Assembly: GCA_024692605.1 (NCBI GenBank) | Contig: JAILMQ010000246.1 | Coordinates: 1 to 53,422 of the forward strand | DNA length: 53,422 nucleotides | Origin: Eubacterium sp. | GTDB lineage: Bacteria > Bacillota > Clostridia > Lachnospirales > Lachnospiraceae | Reading direction: 5' to 3' | Shown: one piece after another, positions 26,414 through 35,330 of the stretch | How the letters are laid out: every line of letters starts with the position of its first letter | Position numbering within the stretch: position 1 is the first letter of the stretch | Program-made: the position numbers and the translations under genes | The notes under the pieces: generated by a model | Told to the model about the DNA's origin: nothing | Seen by the model: the letters and a program-made list of their open reading frames with translations, nothing else | The model's database searches: none

Positions 26414-26788
26414 ATGAAGATTTTTAAATGTGCAAAGTGTAACAATATGATCACATATCTTAATAAGGATGCATGTGATGTTAAGTGTTGTGGCGAGACA
26501 ATGGTTGAGATAGTTGCTAATACTTCAGATGGAGCAGGTGAGAAGCATGTGCCTGTTATCGAGGTTGAGGGAAATACAGTAACTGTTAAGGTTGGCGAGG
26601 TTGAGCATCCTATGATGGAAGCTCATTATATACAGTGGATTGCTATTGAGACAGAGCAGGGAAGACAGCGCAAGGTTCTTTCACCGGAAGATAAGCCAAC
26701 AGCTACATTTGCTCTTGCAGAAGGCGACAAGGTTAAGGAAGCTTATGAGTATTGCAATCTTCATGGACTTTGGAAGGCTGAGGCATAA
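26414..26788 (+). CDS. dfx: Desulfoferrodoxin-type superoxide reductase
   Basis: The 124-residue protein has both iron centres of a class I enzyme. The N-terminal rubredoxin-like site is CAKC and CC (Cys 6, 9, 25, 26). The catalytic site is His in GEKHVP, two His in EHPMMEAHYIQW, and the Cys and His of YCNLHGLW. It reduces superoxide to hydrogen peroxide without releasing oxygen, protecting strict anaerobes. GGGAGGA precedes the ATG and codon use is biased, so expression should be high. It is monocistronic, between its own promoter and terminator. Confidence 0.95.
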   Translation: MKIFKCAKCNNMITYLNKDACDVKCCGETMVEIVANTSDGAGEKHVPVIEVEGNTVTVKVGEVEHPMMEAHYIQWIAIETEQGRQRKVLSPEDKPTATFALAEGDKVKEAYEYCNLHGLWKAEA

Positions 26789-26806
26789 TTAATTAAAAAT
26801 CATTTT

Positions 26807-26840
26807 GGGACAGAGGGATTTTCACTCTGTCCCCTTTTTA
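26807..26840 (+). terminator. Terminator after dfx
   Basis: The stem GGGACAGAG / CTCTGTCCC has a 9-nt loop and is followed by CTTTTTATC. Confidence 0.88.
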
Positions 26841-26871
26841 TCAGTATATGAGTGGCTAAGAGGTGATAATA

Positions 26872-27633
26872 GTGGACATAGGATCAAAAATCAGCGAAGG
26901 TTTAAAGGCTACTAAAAATACAAACCTGTATAAACATTTCCGTACCATAACCGAACATAAGCTTGAGGTGGGAAAGAACTGCTTCAGATGCGGTCTTTAT
27001 AAGCAGGGAATTCTGCATGATCTGTCAAAGTATTCTCCTTCGGAGTTTGTGATGGGAGTAAAGTACTATCAGGGTAACAGAAGCCCTAATGATGCGGAAA
27101 GAGAAGATAAGGGTTATACCTCTGCATGGCTGCACCATAAGGGCCGTAATAAGCATCATCTGGAATATTGGCTTGATTACGATATGGTAAAACGTGACGG
27201 CACCATGACCGGAATGAAGATGCCGGACAATTATATCGTGGAAATGTTTTGCGACCGGGTGGCTGCAAGCAAAATATATAACGGTGATAAATATGTAGAC
27301 AGTACCCCTCTTAATTATTTTCTGAATGGAAAGTCCAAGGGGGCTATGCATCCATATGTGAGAAATAAGTTACATCTGCTTCTTAATATGCTTGCTGAGG
27401 AAGGTGAGGATAAAACCTTTAGATTTGCCAAAAGATATATTAAGGAATATAAGAAGTATCTGAAGAGACAGAAATATAAAGCAAGGACTAAGGCAAAGCT
27501 TGAAAAAAAGTATAACGATATGGCTTCTGAAAAGCTTGAGAAAAAATACTCCCGCAGAGTAAACAGCGATAGAAGAAAATCCCATATTGCTGCCGGAATA
27601 TCAGGTAAGTTTTCTCAGATGCAGCATTCATAA
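26872..27633 (+). CDS. DUF5662 family protein
   Basis: The 253-residue protein matches the DUF5662 pattern from memory: TITEHKLEVGKNCFRCGLYKQ, HDLSKYSPSEF, YYQGNRSPNDAE and the His-rich HHKGRNKHHLEYW. The many conserved His and Asp residues suggest a metal-dependent, HD-like fold, but no activity is established to my knowledge. GTG 26872 lies 6 nt after GAGGTG and is preferred over GTG 26863 of the ORF track. The last 60 residues are a Lys-rich helical extension not needed for the core. It sits between dfx and dnaE. Confidence 0.75.
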   Translation: MDIGSKISEGLKATKNTNLYKHFRTITEHKLEVGKNCFRCGLYKQGILHDLSKYSPSEFVMGVKYYQGNRSPNDAEREDKGYTSAWLHHKGRNKHHLEYWLDYDMVKRDGTMTGMKMPDNYIVEMFCDRVAASKIYNGDKYVDSTPLNYFLNGKSKGAMHPYVRNKLHLLLNMLAEEGEDKTFRFAKRYIKEYKKYLKRQKYKARTKAKLEKKYNDMASEKLEKKYSRRVNSDRRKSHIAAGISGKFSQMQHS

Positions 27634-27667
27634 TCTGAGGAAAAAATAAAAAAAGGTAATTTTGCAA

Positions 27668-30600
27668 ATGGCATTCACACATTTACACGTACATACACAG
27701 TATAGTCTTTTGGATGGCTCCGCACGTATCACGGAGCTGGTTTCGCGTGCGAAGGAACTGGGATTTGATTCCCTGGCTATTACTGATCATGGTGTAATGT
27801 ATGGTGCCATTTATTTTTATAAAGAATGTTTGAAGCAGGGAATAAAACCCATAATCGGATGTGAGGTTTATGTGGCCCCTAATTCCAGATTCGACAGGGA
27901 AGCCGGTGAAAATGATGAGAGATATTATCATCTCATACTGCTGGCGGAAAATGATACCGGTTATAAGAATCTTTCCAGAATAGTATCCAAGGGATTTACA
28001 GAGGGATTCTATTATAAGCCTCGTGTGGATAAAGAAGTTCTGAGGGAGTATCACGAGGGACTGATCTGTCTTTCTGCATGTCTTCAGGGAGAAGTGGCAT
28101 TTTACCTGAGACGAAGATTATATGATGAGGCAAAGAAGGTTGCTCTGGAATATAGAGATATATTCGGAGATGGAAACTTTTTCCTTGAGATGCAGGATCA
28201 CGGACTGGCGGATGATACGATTGTTAATACGGATCTTCTCAGAATGTCTCAGGAAACGGGAATCGAGCTGGTCTGCACCAATGACTCCCACTATGTCAGA
28301 GCAGAGGACTGGGAGAGTCACGATGTACTTCTTTGTATTCAGACCAATGCCCAGGTAGACGATGAAAATCGAATGAGATATGAGGGCGGACAGTATTATC
28401 TTAAATCCGAAGAGGAGATGAAGCAGCTGTTCCCCTATGCACTCCAGGCCCTTGAGAATACACACAAGATTGCTGAGAGATGTAATATCGAGATCGTGTT
28501 TGGTGAGCAGAAGATTCCGAGGTTTGATTATCCTGAGGATTTTAAGGATGCTTATGATTATCTGACCTATCTTTGTAACAAGGGACTTAAGGAAAGATAT
28601 GGGACTCCGGATGAGGAACTTCAGAAGAGGCTGGATTATGAGCTGGAGACTATCCGCAACATGGGATATGTGGATTATTTCCTTATTGTCTGGGACTTCA
28701 TAAACTATGCCAAGGAGCATGGCGTTGGAGTTGGACCGGGACGAGGCTCTGCTGCAGGAAGTCTGGTTTCCTACTGCCTGAAGATAACCAATATCGATCC
28801 TATAAAATACAGTCTTATTTTTGAGAGATTCCTGAATCCCGAACGTGTATCCATGCCTGATATAGACGTGGATTTTGAGCCGGAGGGACGTCAGAAGATA
28901 ATAGATTATGTTTCTGAAAAGTATGGCGAGGAAAAAGTAGTACAGATAGTTACATTTGGAACCCTTGCTGCAAGAAACTGTATCCGTGATGTAGGAAGGG
29001 CGCTTGCTGTTCCTCTCCAGAAGGTTGATATGGTTGCCAAGTCTATTCCGGGAACACCCGGAATGACCATAGAGAAGGCTCTGACGGAAAGTCCTGATTT
29101 TAAAAAGTTCTACACTGAAGATGAAGAGGTCAGATATCTGGTGGATATGTCCAGAGGTCTTGAGGGACTTCCAAGACATGCATCCATGCATGCTGCCGGA
29201 GTGGTTATTGGTAGTGAACCTATAGTTGAGTATGTGCCCCTTTGTAAAAATGGTGATGCGGTTACTACTCAGTATGAGAAGGATACCCTTGAGGAGCTGG
29301 GACTTCTTAAGATGGATTTCCTGGGACTCAGAAACCTTACTGTAATCCAGGATACCATAAAGAGTGTGAAGGAAAGAACCGGTGAGGATATAGATGTTGA
29401 AAATCTGGAGATGAATGACCCGGCTGTTTTCAAGCTTATTTCTTCAGGCAAATGCGATGGTATATTCCAGCTTGAGAGTAGTGGTATGCAGAGCTTCATG
29501 AAGGAACTGAAGCCGGAAAGCATTGAGGATGTTATAGCAGGTATATCCCTTTACAGACCGGGACCTATGGACTTTATCCCGCAGTATATCAAGGGAAAGG
29601 ACAGTAAGGACCCTATAGTTTATGATACACCGGAGCTGGAGCCGATTCTTGAACCTACCTATGGCTGTATAGTTTATCAGGAACAGGTTATGCAGATAGT
29701 TATGGCTCTTGCAGGCTACAGTCTCGGACGTTCGGATCTGGTTCGCCGTGCCATGTCCAAGAAAAAAGCCGGTGTTATGGAAAAGGAAAGGGAATATTTC
29801 GTCTACGGTAACAAGGAGATGGGAGTTCCCGGATGTATTAACAAGGGAATAAGTGAACAGACGGCCAATAAGATATTTGATGAGATGACGGACTTTGCAA
29901 GTTACGCATTTAACAAATCCCATGCAGCGGCTTATGCGGTTGTTGCGTACCAGACGGCATATCTGAAATGTTATTATCCCCTTGATTTTATGGCTGCACT
30001 CCTTACTTCTGTTAAGGATAATCCTAACAAGCTTCAGAAATATATTGATGCCGTGAAGAAGATGGGAATCAAGATTCTTTCCCCTGATGTAAATGAAGGA
30101 AAGGGCGATTTTGCTGTTTCCGGAGATAATATCAGATATGGAATGTCTGCCATCAAATCAGTTGGCGAAAATGTGGTTGATAGTATTCTTGCTGAAAGAC
30201 ATGAGAACGGTGCCTTTAAGGATTTGAAGGATTTTATTACCAGAATGTCCGGCAAGGAGGCAAATAAACGAACTATTGAAAACTTTATCATGGCTGGTGC
30301 ATTTGACGGATTCGGTCAGAACAGAAGACAGCTTATGATGGTTTATCCGGATATCCTGAATCAGGTTAATGACGAGAAAAAGAAGAACGCCACAGGGCAG
30401 ATGTCTCTCCTTGATTTTATGGGAGGGGAAGAAGAAAGGGCTGCCTTTGATGTGACTTATCCGGATGTTCCGGAGTTTTCAAAGGATATACTTCTCAGCA
30501 GTGAGAAGGAGGTTCTGGGCTTCTATGTCAGTGGCCATCCGCTGGATGATATGAGAGATATTCTGGAAAGTGAAACAGATATTACTTCAGCTGATTTTAT

Positions 30601-31144
30601 GATAGATGAGGAAACACTGGAAACAGTTGCAAAGGACAACTTTACTTATACCATAGGTGGAATGATAGAGACGGTTTCCAACAAGATCACCAGACGTGGA
30701 GACAACATGGCATTTGTTACACTTGAAGATCTGTATGGAACAGTTGAGGTTATAGTATTCCCTAAAACCTATGAAAAGTATCGTCAGCTTCTGGAGGAGA
30801 ATGAGGCAGTTCTTGTGAAGGGAAGAGCCCAGGTCTCTGAACGTGAAAGCAAGATCATTGCTTCGGAAATATATTCCATAAGCGGAATGCTTGAAAAGTA
30901 CGAGGCGGAGCAGTACGAACTCTGGTTGCTGATGGATAGTGAAGAGGAGCTCAAGAAGGAGAAGGCCAATCTGGATATTATCTTCAGCGAGCATTCAGGC
31001 TTCACACCGGTTTATATCCAGATTAAGGATATAAAGAAAGCTGTGAAAGCAAGAACCGGCGTAAACATTAATTCACATATAGAAGAGGCTTTGGTATTGG
31101 AATTCGGTCAGGATCGGGTACTGGTTCGACAAAAGAAAAAATAA
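27668..31144 (+). CDS. dnaE: DNA polymerase III subunit alpha (DnaE)
   Basis: The replicative/lagging-strand polymerase of the DnaE type has 1158 residues. The N-terminal PHP domain begins FTHLHVHTQYSLLDGSARI. The C-family polymerase core has GPGRGSAAGSLVSYCL and the catalytic PDIDVDF. The tandem HhH region and OB fold (ITRRGDNMAFVTLEDLYGT) complete the protein. The ORF track begins at TTG 27662; ATG 27668 fits the usual family start. In Clostridia DnaE1 works with PolC, which is not in this window. A SpoU methyltransferase gene follows after 33 nt. Confidence 0.97.
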   Translation: MAFTHLHVHTQYSLLDGSARITELVSRAKELGFDSLAITDHGVMYGAIYFYKECLKQGIKPIIGCEVYVAPNSRFDREAGENDERYYHLILLAENDTGYKNLSRIVSKGFTEGFYYKPRVDKEVLREYHEGLICLSACLQGEVAFYLRRRLYDEAKKVALEYRDIFGDGNFFLEMQDHGLADDTIVNTDLLRMSQETGIELVCTNDSHYVRAEDWESHDVLLCIQTNAQVDDENRMRYEGGQYYLKSEEEMKQLFPYALQALENTHKIAERCNIEIVFGEQKIPRFDYPEDFKDAYDYLTYLCNKGLKERYGTPDEELQKRLDYELETIRNMGYVDYFLIVWDFINYAKEHGVGVGPGRGSAAGSLVSYCLKITNIDPIKYSLIFERFLNPERVSMPDIDVDFEPEGRQKIIDYVSEKYGEEKVVQIVTFGTLAARNCIRDVGRALAVPLQKVDMVAKSIPGTPGMTIEKALTESPDFKKFYTEDEEVRYLVDMSRGLEGLPRHASMHAAGVVIGSEPIVEYVPLCKNGDAVTTQYEKDTLEELGLLKMDFLGLRNLTVIQDTIKSVKERTGEDIDVENLEMNDPAVFKLISSGKCDGIFQLESSGMQSFMKELKPESIEDVIAGISLYRPGPMDFIPQYIKGKDSKDPIVYDTPELEPILEPTYGCIVYQEQVMQIVMALAGYSLGRSDLVRRAMSKKKAGVMEKEREYFVYGNKEMGVPGCINKGISEQTANKIFDEMTDFASYAFNKSHAAAYAVVAYQTAYLKCYYPLDFMAALLTSVKDNPNKLQKYIDAVKKMGIKILSPDVNEGKGDFAVSGDNIRYGMSAIKSVGENVVDSILAERHENGAFKDLKDFITRMSGKEANKRTIENFIMAGAFDGFGQNRRQLMMVYPDILNQVNDEKKKNATGQMSLLDFMGGEEERAAFDVTYPDVPEFSKDILLSSEKEVLGFYVSGHPLDDMRDILESETDITSADFMIDEETLETVAKDNFTYTIGGMIETVSNKITRRGDNMAFVTLEDLYGTVEVIVFPKTYEKYRQLLEENEAVLVKGRAQVSERESKIIASEIYSISGMLEKYEAEQYELWLLMDSEEELKKEKANLDIIFSEHSGFTPVYIQIKDIKKAVKARTGVNINSHIEEALVLEFGQDRVLVRQKKK

Positions 31145-31177
31145 ACAAATACATTTTACTAATAGAGAGGTAGCGTT

Positions 31178-32014
31178 ATGGAGGTAATTACTTCACTTAA
31201 TAATGATAGAATTAAGCTGGTTACCAAGCTTGCTAAAAGTGCAAAGGAACGGCGCTATTCCGGCAAATACATAGTGGAAGGCCAGAGAATGGTGGAGGAA
31301 ATTCCTGATTACAGGCTGCACTCACTGTTCTTTACGCAGCGGTTTTATAATCACACCGTTAAGAATAATGCCAGACTTGAGAGACTGATCAACAGAGCAA
31401 TGGATGAGGATAAGTGTTTTCTTGTGAGCGAGCAGGTTATGATAAAAATGGCTGAAACCGAGACTCCTCAGGGAATCCTTGCTATTGTTGAGATGGAAGA
31501 ATATGAACTGGAAGATCTCTTTGGCGATGGTAAAGAGAATCCCCTTATTCTTATTCTGGAAAGACTTCAGGATCCCGGCAACATGGGTACCATCATCCGT
31601 GCTGCTGAGGGAGCGGGGGTTACCGGTATTCTAATCAGCTACGATTCAGTTGATGTGTACAGCCCTAAGGTAGTCAGGTCCACCATGGGATCTATCTTCA
31701 GAAAAAAGCTGCTGGTAACTTACGACCTTATAGGTGATATAAATAAAATCAAGGAAGCAGGAGTCGAAATCTACGGTATGCATCTGGAGGGTACATCAAT
31801 GTATGAGGCTGACCTTACAAAGCCTGTTGCTTTTCTTATCGGCAATGAAGGTGCAGGACTTTCGGGTGCCCTAAGTAAAACTTCCAGCCGTCTTATCAAA
31901 ATTCCCATGAAGGGAAGTGTTGAAAGTCTGAATGCTGCCATATCAGCCAGCCTTGTAAGCTATGAGGCCCTGAGACAGCGTGAAAGCTATGTGGATATCA
32001 ATTCCATTTTCTGA
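31178..32014 (+). CDS. TrmH/SpoU-family RNA 2'-O-methyltransferase
   Basis: The 278-residue protein has the N-terminal substrate-binding part (KLAKSAKERRYSGKYIVEGQ) and the three SPOUT motifs: LERLQDPGNMGTIIRAAEGAG, FLIGNEGAGLS and IPMKGSVESLNAAISASLVSYE. It methylates a ribose in rRNA or tRNA with S-adenosylmethionine; RlmB-like 23S rRNA activity is most likely but the exact target cannot be read. It is co-directional with dnaE, 33 nt after it. A half copy of the local 29-bp palindrome lies 5 nt after its stop. Confidence 0.9.
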   Translation: MEVITSLNNDRIKLVTKLAKSAKERRYSGKYIVEGQRMVEEIPDYRLHSLFFTQRFYNHTVKNNARLERLINRAMDEDKCFLVSEQVMIKMAETETPQGILAIVEMEEYELEDLFGDGKENPLILILERLQDPGNMGTIIRAAEGAGVTGILISYDSVDVYSPKVVRSTMGSIFRKKLLVTYDLIGDINKIKEAGVEIYGMHLEGTSMYEADLTKPVAFLIGNEGAGLSGALSKTSSRLIKIPMKGSVESLNAAISASLVSYEALRQRESYVDINSIF

Positions 32015-32019
32015 TAGTC

Positions 32020-32034
32020 GCCCCAATGGGTTGA
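32020..32034 (+). repeat. Half copy of the 29-bp palindromic repeat
   Basis: GCCCCAATGGGTTGAT equals the right half of the full elements (GACCCCAATGGGTTGAT) with one change. The left half is absent. It starts 5 nt after the SpoU gene stop codon. Confidence 0.6.
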
Positions 32035-32053
32035 TTCCGGGAACTATTTACGG

Positions 32054-32082
32054 TTGACACCTGTGCAGGCTGGTGTTATAGT
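32054..32082 (+). promoter_or_regulatory. Promoter of the dapA leader
   Basis: TTGACA, a 17-nt spacer and TATAGT give a near-consensus promoter whose start point would fall just before the lysine riboswitch. The listed 32054-32320 ORF starts inside this -35 box. Confidence 0.85.
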
Positions 32083-32087
32083 ATTCA

Positions 32088-32262
32088 GGAAAGTAGAGGA
32101 CGCGGTGATTATTAGTACCACATCTGATGATACTGGATCAGGTGATGATGTGGAAAAGGATGAACCGCCGAAGACATTCAGCTCCAGCAGGCTGCATGGT
32201 CTGGGCTCTGGATTAACAGTTCAGAGACTGTCATCTTGTTTTATTCAGGATGGAGTGCTACG
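32088..32262 (+). ncRNA. Lysine riboswitch (L box) ahead of dapA
   Basis: The leader carries the L-box signature in order: GTAGAGGACGCGG, then TTAGTA, then GGAAAAGGATGAACCGCCGAAG, and a closing GGAGTGCTAC whose CTAC pairs with GTAG at 32093-32096 to form P1. The roughly 170-nt length is that of RF00168. A terminator follows 20 nt later. With lysine bound, P1 should be stable and the terminator should form, lowering dapA and the downstream DUF6145 and dapB genes of the lysine pathway. The family and the gene context agree well; no alignment was run. Confidence 0.92.
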
Positions 32263-32282
32263 GTTTTATAAAGATAATTTAT

Positions 32283-32312
32283 GGACCGAAACCTCCGTTT
32301 CGGTCCATTTTC
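32283..32312 (+). terminator. Attenuator terminator of the lysine riboswitch
   Basis: A perfect 10-bp stem GGACCGAAAC / GTTTCGGTCC with a CTCC loop is followed by ATTTTC. The GGTTTT just after P1 can pair with AAACC in the 5' arm, giving a possible antiterminator. Confidence 0.85.
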
Positions 32313-32377
32313 AGTATTAATAATCATTTTGATTACGAAGACATTTAATTAAAAAGATTGATCAAGGAGGAGATATC

Positions 32378-33265
32378 ATGTCAATTTTTACAGGATCAGG
32401 AGTAGCAATGGTTACACCATTTAAGGAGAATATGGAAGTGGATTACGAGAAGCTCAGAGAACTTGTTGAGTTTCATGTAGAGCATAAAACAGATGCCATA
32501 ATCGTATGCGGAACTTCAGGAGAGTCATCAACTCTGACAGTTGAGGAGCATCTTGAATGTATCGCTGTTGTAGCTGAGCAGGCTAACGGAAGAATTCCTG
32601 TAATCGCAGGAACCGGTTCAAACGATACAACAACTGCAATCGAGCTTTCACAAGAAGCAGAGAAGTGCGGAGTTGACGGACTTCTCATCGTTACACCTTA
32701 TTACAACAAGTGTACTCAGAACGGACTGATTGAGCATTATACAAGAATCGCTGAATCAGTTGATATTCCTATAATCATGTACAATGTTCCAAGCCGCACA
32801 GGTACAAACATTCTTCCTGCAACAGCTGTTAAGCTTGCAAAGAATGTAAAGAATATCGTAGCTATCAAGGAAGCATCAGGAAACATTTCACAGGTGGCTG
32901 AGCTGGCACATCTTGCTAACGGCTGCATCGACATTTATTCAGGAAATGATGATCAGATACTTCCACTTATGTCACTTGGCGGAATCGGTGTTATCTCTGT
33001 TACTGCAAACATCATTCCGGACGATACACATGATCTTTGCGCTAAGTTCTTCGAGGGCGATACAGAAGGCTCAAGAGAGCTTCAGCTTAAGGCAATCGAT
33101 CTTTGCAAGGCCCTTTTCTGCGAAGTTAATCCGATTCCTGTAAAGAAAGCTACCCAGCTTCTTGGTCAGACAAACGGTAAAGTAAGACTTCCACTTACAG
33201 AGATGGAGCCTGAGCATGCAGCACAGCTTGAAAAAGCTATGCGCGACTACGGAATCGAATTCTAG
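32378..33265 (+). CDS. dapA: 4-hydroxy-tetrahydrodipicolinate synthase
   Basis: DapA condenses pyruvate with aspartate semialdehyde, the first committed step to diaminopimelate and lysine. The 295-residue protein has GTSGESSTLTVEEH, the catalytic Tyr in YNVPSRTG and the Schiff-base Lys in AIKEASGN. AAGGAGGAG precedes the ATG. It is controlled by the lysine riboswitch and followed by dapB with one small gene between. Its stop codon is directly followed by two tandem copies of the 29-bp palindrome, which lie in the gap before the next gene. Confidence 0.97.
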   Translation: MSIFTGSGVAMVTPFKENMEVDYEKLRELVEFHVEHKTDAIIVCGTSGESSTLTVEEHLECIAVVAEQANGRIPVIAGTGSNDTTTAIELSQEAEKCGVDGLLIVTPYYNKCTQNGLIEHYTRIAESVDIPIIMYNVPSRTGTNILPATAVKLAKNVKNIVAIKEASGNISQVAELAHLANGCIDIYSGNDDQILPLMSLGGIGVISVTANIIPDDTHDLCAKFFEGDTEGSRELQLKAIDLCKALFCEVNPIPVKKATQLLGQTNGKVRLPLTEMEPEHAAQLEKAMRDYGIEF

Positions 33266-33266
33266 T

Positions 33267-33295
33267 AACCCATTGGGGTCAGACCCCCTTGGGTT
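33267..33295 (+). repeat. 29-bp palindromic repeat, copy 1
   Basis: AACCCATTGGGGTC-A-GACCCCCTTGGGTT is an imperfect palindrome: outer AACCC/GGGTT and inner GGGGTC/GACCCC pair, with a mismatched bulge between. It starts 1 nt after the dapA stop codon. Confidence 0.85.
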
Positions 33296-33298
33296 AGT

Positions 33299-33327
33299 AA
33301 CCCGCTGGGGTCTGACCCCTTTGGGTT
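33299..33327 (+). repeat. 29-bp palindromic repeat, copy 2
   Basis: AACCCGCTGGGGTC-T-GACCCCTTTGGGTT lies 3 nt after copy 1. Its flanks extend the palindrome to GTAACCC...GGGTTAC. Its right end runs into a short tandem array of TTTTGGGTTAC-like units (to about 33351). Confidence 0.85.
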
Positions 33328-33376
33328 ACTTTTGGGTTACTTTTGAGTTATTTGTATCGGTTAGAAGAGGTGAAGC

Positions 33377-33697
33377 ATGACAGAAGAACAGATTCTATGC
33401 AGTGCATCTAAATATCAGGAGAAGTTTTATCTCAATCCGCGTTATCAGAATCTTCCTCAGAAGATTAAGGATGAGCTGAAGGCGGCCTGTGTTATTTTTA
33501 CAGAGGAAATCGGCGGCGTGATAATTCTCTATTATGACGACGAGGGGAACTTAAGCATTGCAACTGAGTTTGAGGAAAATGATTTCCTATATGATGAAAT
33601 CGGCAGCGGACTCAAGGTCAACCAGATGCGAAATAATAAGAGAGAACTTTTTGAACAGCTCGAGGAATATTATGAGCTGATGCAGATGCGGGGATGA
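33377..33697 (+). CDS. Small conserved protein between dapA and dapB (probably DUF6145)
   Basis: The 106-residue protein starts behind GAGGTG. It resembles, from memory, the DUF6145 family of Lachnospiraceae: KFYLNPRYQNLPQKIKDELK, VIFTEEIGGVIILYYDDEGN and the DEIGSGL segment. It has a helix, a beta-hairpin and a C-terminal helix, with no membrane segment or metal motif. Being between dapA and dapB under the lysine riboswitch suggests a link to that pathway, but no function is known to me. Confidence 0.7.
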   Translation: MTEEQILCSASKYQEKFYLNPRYQNLPQKIKDELKAACVIFTEEIGGVIILYYDDEGNLSIATEFEENDFLYDEIGSGLKVNQMRNNKRELFEQLEEYYELMQMRG

Positions 33698-33728
33698 TAT
33701 GTGATAATGATATACGAAAGGAAAAAAT

Positions 33729-34499
33729 ATGACTAAAATAATAATGAGTGGCTGCTCAGGCAGAATGGGCAGAGTTATTACAGATATAGTTAAAGAAGAT
33801 GCAGATGCTGAGATAGTTGCAGGTATCGATGTGATCGACGATGGGACTCTCGGATATCCTGTTTTCAAGGCAGCAGCTGATATCAACGCTGACGCTGATG
33901 TCATCATTGATTTTTCATCTCCGAAGGTTACGGATTCGCTCCTTGATTATGCTGTTGAAAAGAATATCCAAGTGGTTCTTTGCACCACTGGTCTTTCAGA
34001 GCAGCAGCTGGCAAATGTACAGGAAGTTTCATCTAAGGTGGCAATCCTCAAGTCAGCAAACATGAGCCTGGGAATCAACACCATCATCAGTCTTCTTAAG
34101 TCTGCGGCAAATGTATTCTGCCCGGCAGGTTTCGACGTTGAAATAGTTGAGCAGCATCACAACACAAAACTGGACGCACCTTCAGGTACAGCCCTTGCAC
34201 TTGCTGATGCCATCAACGAGGCCCGGGGCGGAGAGTTTGAATATATCTACGACAGAAGTCAGAGACGTCAGCTCAGAGATAAGAAGGAACTTGGAATTTC
34301 AGCCGTAAGAGGCGGAACAATTCCGGGAACACACCAGGTGATCTTCGCAGGCAAAGACGAGCTCATTGAGATAAAGCACCTTGCATATTCCAGAAGTATC
34401 TTCGGAAATGGTGCAGTAAGTGCCGCTAAGTTCCTTGCAGGAAAGCCGGCAGGAATGTACGGCATGGACGATGTTATAAAAGCAGCTATAGGTGAGTAA
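33729..34499 (+). CDS. dapB: 4-hydroxy-tetrahydrodipicolinate reductase
   Basis: DapB reduces the DapA product with NAD(P)H in lysine and diaminopimelate synthesis. The 256-residue protein has the nucleotide loop GCSGRMGRVI at the N terminus and the catalytic block EQHHNTKLDAPSGTAL. It is the third gene after the lysine riboswitch. The TAA stop codon shares its last two bases with the first two bases of a 29-bp palindrome. Confidence 0.97.
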   Translation: MTKIIMSGCSGRMGRVITDIVKEDADAEIVAGIDVIDDGTLGYPVFKAAADINADADVIIDFSSPKVTDSLLDYAVEKNIQVVLCTTGLSEQQLANVQEVSSKVAILKSANMSLGINTIISLLKSAANVFCPAGFDVEIVEQHHNTKLDAPSGTALALADAINEARGGEFEYIYDRSQRRQLRDKKELGISAVRGGTIPGTHQVIFAGKDELIEIKHLAYSRSIFGNGAVSAAKFLAGKPAGMYGMDDVIKAAIGE

Positions 34500-34526
34500 C
34501 CCATTGGGGTCAGACCCCTTTGGGTT
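34498..34526 (+). repeat. 29-bp palindromic repeat, copy 3
   Basis: AACCCATTGGGGTC-A-GACCCCTTTGGGTT. It overlaps the dapB stop codon (TAACCC) and is the exact reverse complement of copy 4 on the other side of coaX. Confidence 0.88.
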
Positions 34527-34559
34527 GATTTATAGGAAACTACAGGAGGCTTGCAAAAG

Positions 34560-35327
34560 GTGTTATTTGCGATCGATGTTGGAAATACAAATATTACAGT
34601 TGGGCTTTTTGATGGAAAGAAGCTGGTAAAGCAGTTCCGTATGATAACCCAGACTTCCAGAACTTCTGATGAGTACGGAGTATTCTTAAGACAGTGGCTT
34701 GATATTAATTCGGTAGGGGGCGAAGGCATAACAGATGTCATCATATCTTCCGTTGTTCCGGATATCATGCATTCCCTCACAAGCGGAATCATTAAATACT
34801 TCGATGTGAATCCTCTGATCGTGGCCCCGGGAATCAAGTCCGGTATAAGACTTGCGATTCCTAATCCAAAGGAGCTGGGTGCGGACAGACTTGTGGATGC
34901 AGTAGCAGCTTATGAAATGTATGGCGGCCCGGTAATTGTTGTAGATTTTGGAACGGCAACAACTCACGACTTAGTACTGGCAGATGGCACATTTGCCGCA
35001 GGTGTTACTGCCCCTGGTATCAGACTTTCGGCAAATGCACTCTGGAAAGGTACTGCAAAGCTGCCGGAGGTTGAAATCAAGAAGGTGGATACAGTCCTTG
35101 GGAAGGACACTGTTTCAAGTATGCAGGCAGGTATTTATTTTGGATACATCGGTCAGACTGAGTATATCGTAAAAACCATTAAGAAGGAATCAGGTCTTGA
35201 CGGAATCAAGGTCGTTGCAACCGGAGGTCTTGGCAAACTGATTTCCGAGGCGTCAGATGAAATCGACATCTACGATCCTGAACTTACACTTCATGGCCTC
35301 AGAATCATCCACGATAAACAGAAATAA
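34560..35327 (+). CDS. coaX: Type III pantothenate kinase
   Basis: CoaX phosphorylates pantothenate, the first step of coenzyme A synthesis. ASKHA-type motifs are present: AIDVGNTN at the N terminus, [13 protein letters not shown], and [12 protein letters not shown]. The ORF track begins at TTG 34551, one base after AGGAGG; GTG 34560, 10 nt after it, gives the family start (M)[10 protein letters not shown] and 255 residues, so I prefer it. The gene is bracketed by two exactly inverted 29-bp palindromes. Confidence 0.95.
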   Translation: MLFAIDVGNTNITVGLFDGKKLVKQFRMITQTSRTSDEYGVFLRQWLDINSVGGEGITDVIISSVVPDIMHSLTSGIIKYFDVNPLIVAPGIKSGIRLAIPNPKELGADRLVDAVAAYEMYGGPVIVVDFGTATTHDLVLADGTFAAGVTAPGIRLSANALWKGTAKLPEVEIKKVDTVLGKDTVSSMQAGIYFGYIGQTEYIVKTIKKESGLDGIKVVATGGLGKLISEASDEIDIYDPELTLHGLRIIHDKQK

Positions 35328-35330
35328 AAC

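Noticed and set aside
28118-29191. 357-residue minus-strand ORF
   Set aside because: It is entirely inside dnaE, antisense, with no family resemblance and no ribosome site; a shadow of codon bias.
32054-32320. 88-residue ORF starting TTG
   Set aside because: The start codon is the -35 box of a strong promoter and the frame runs through the lysine riboswitch and terminator; there is no ribosome binding site.
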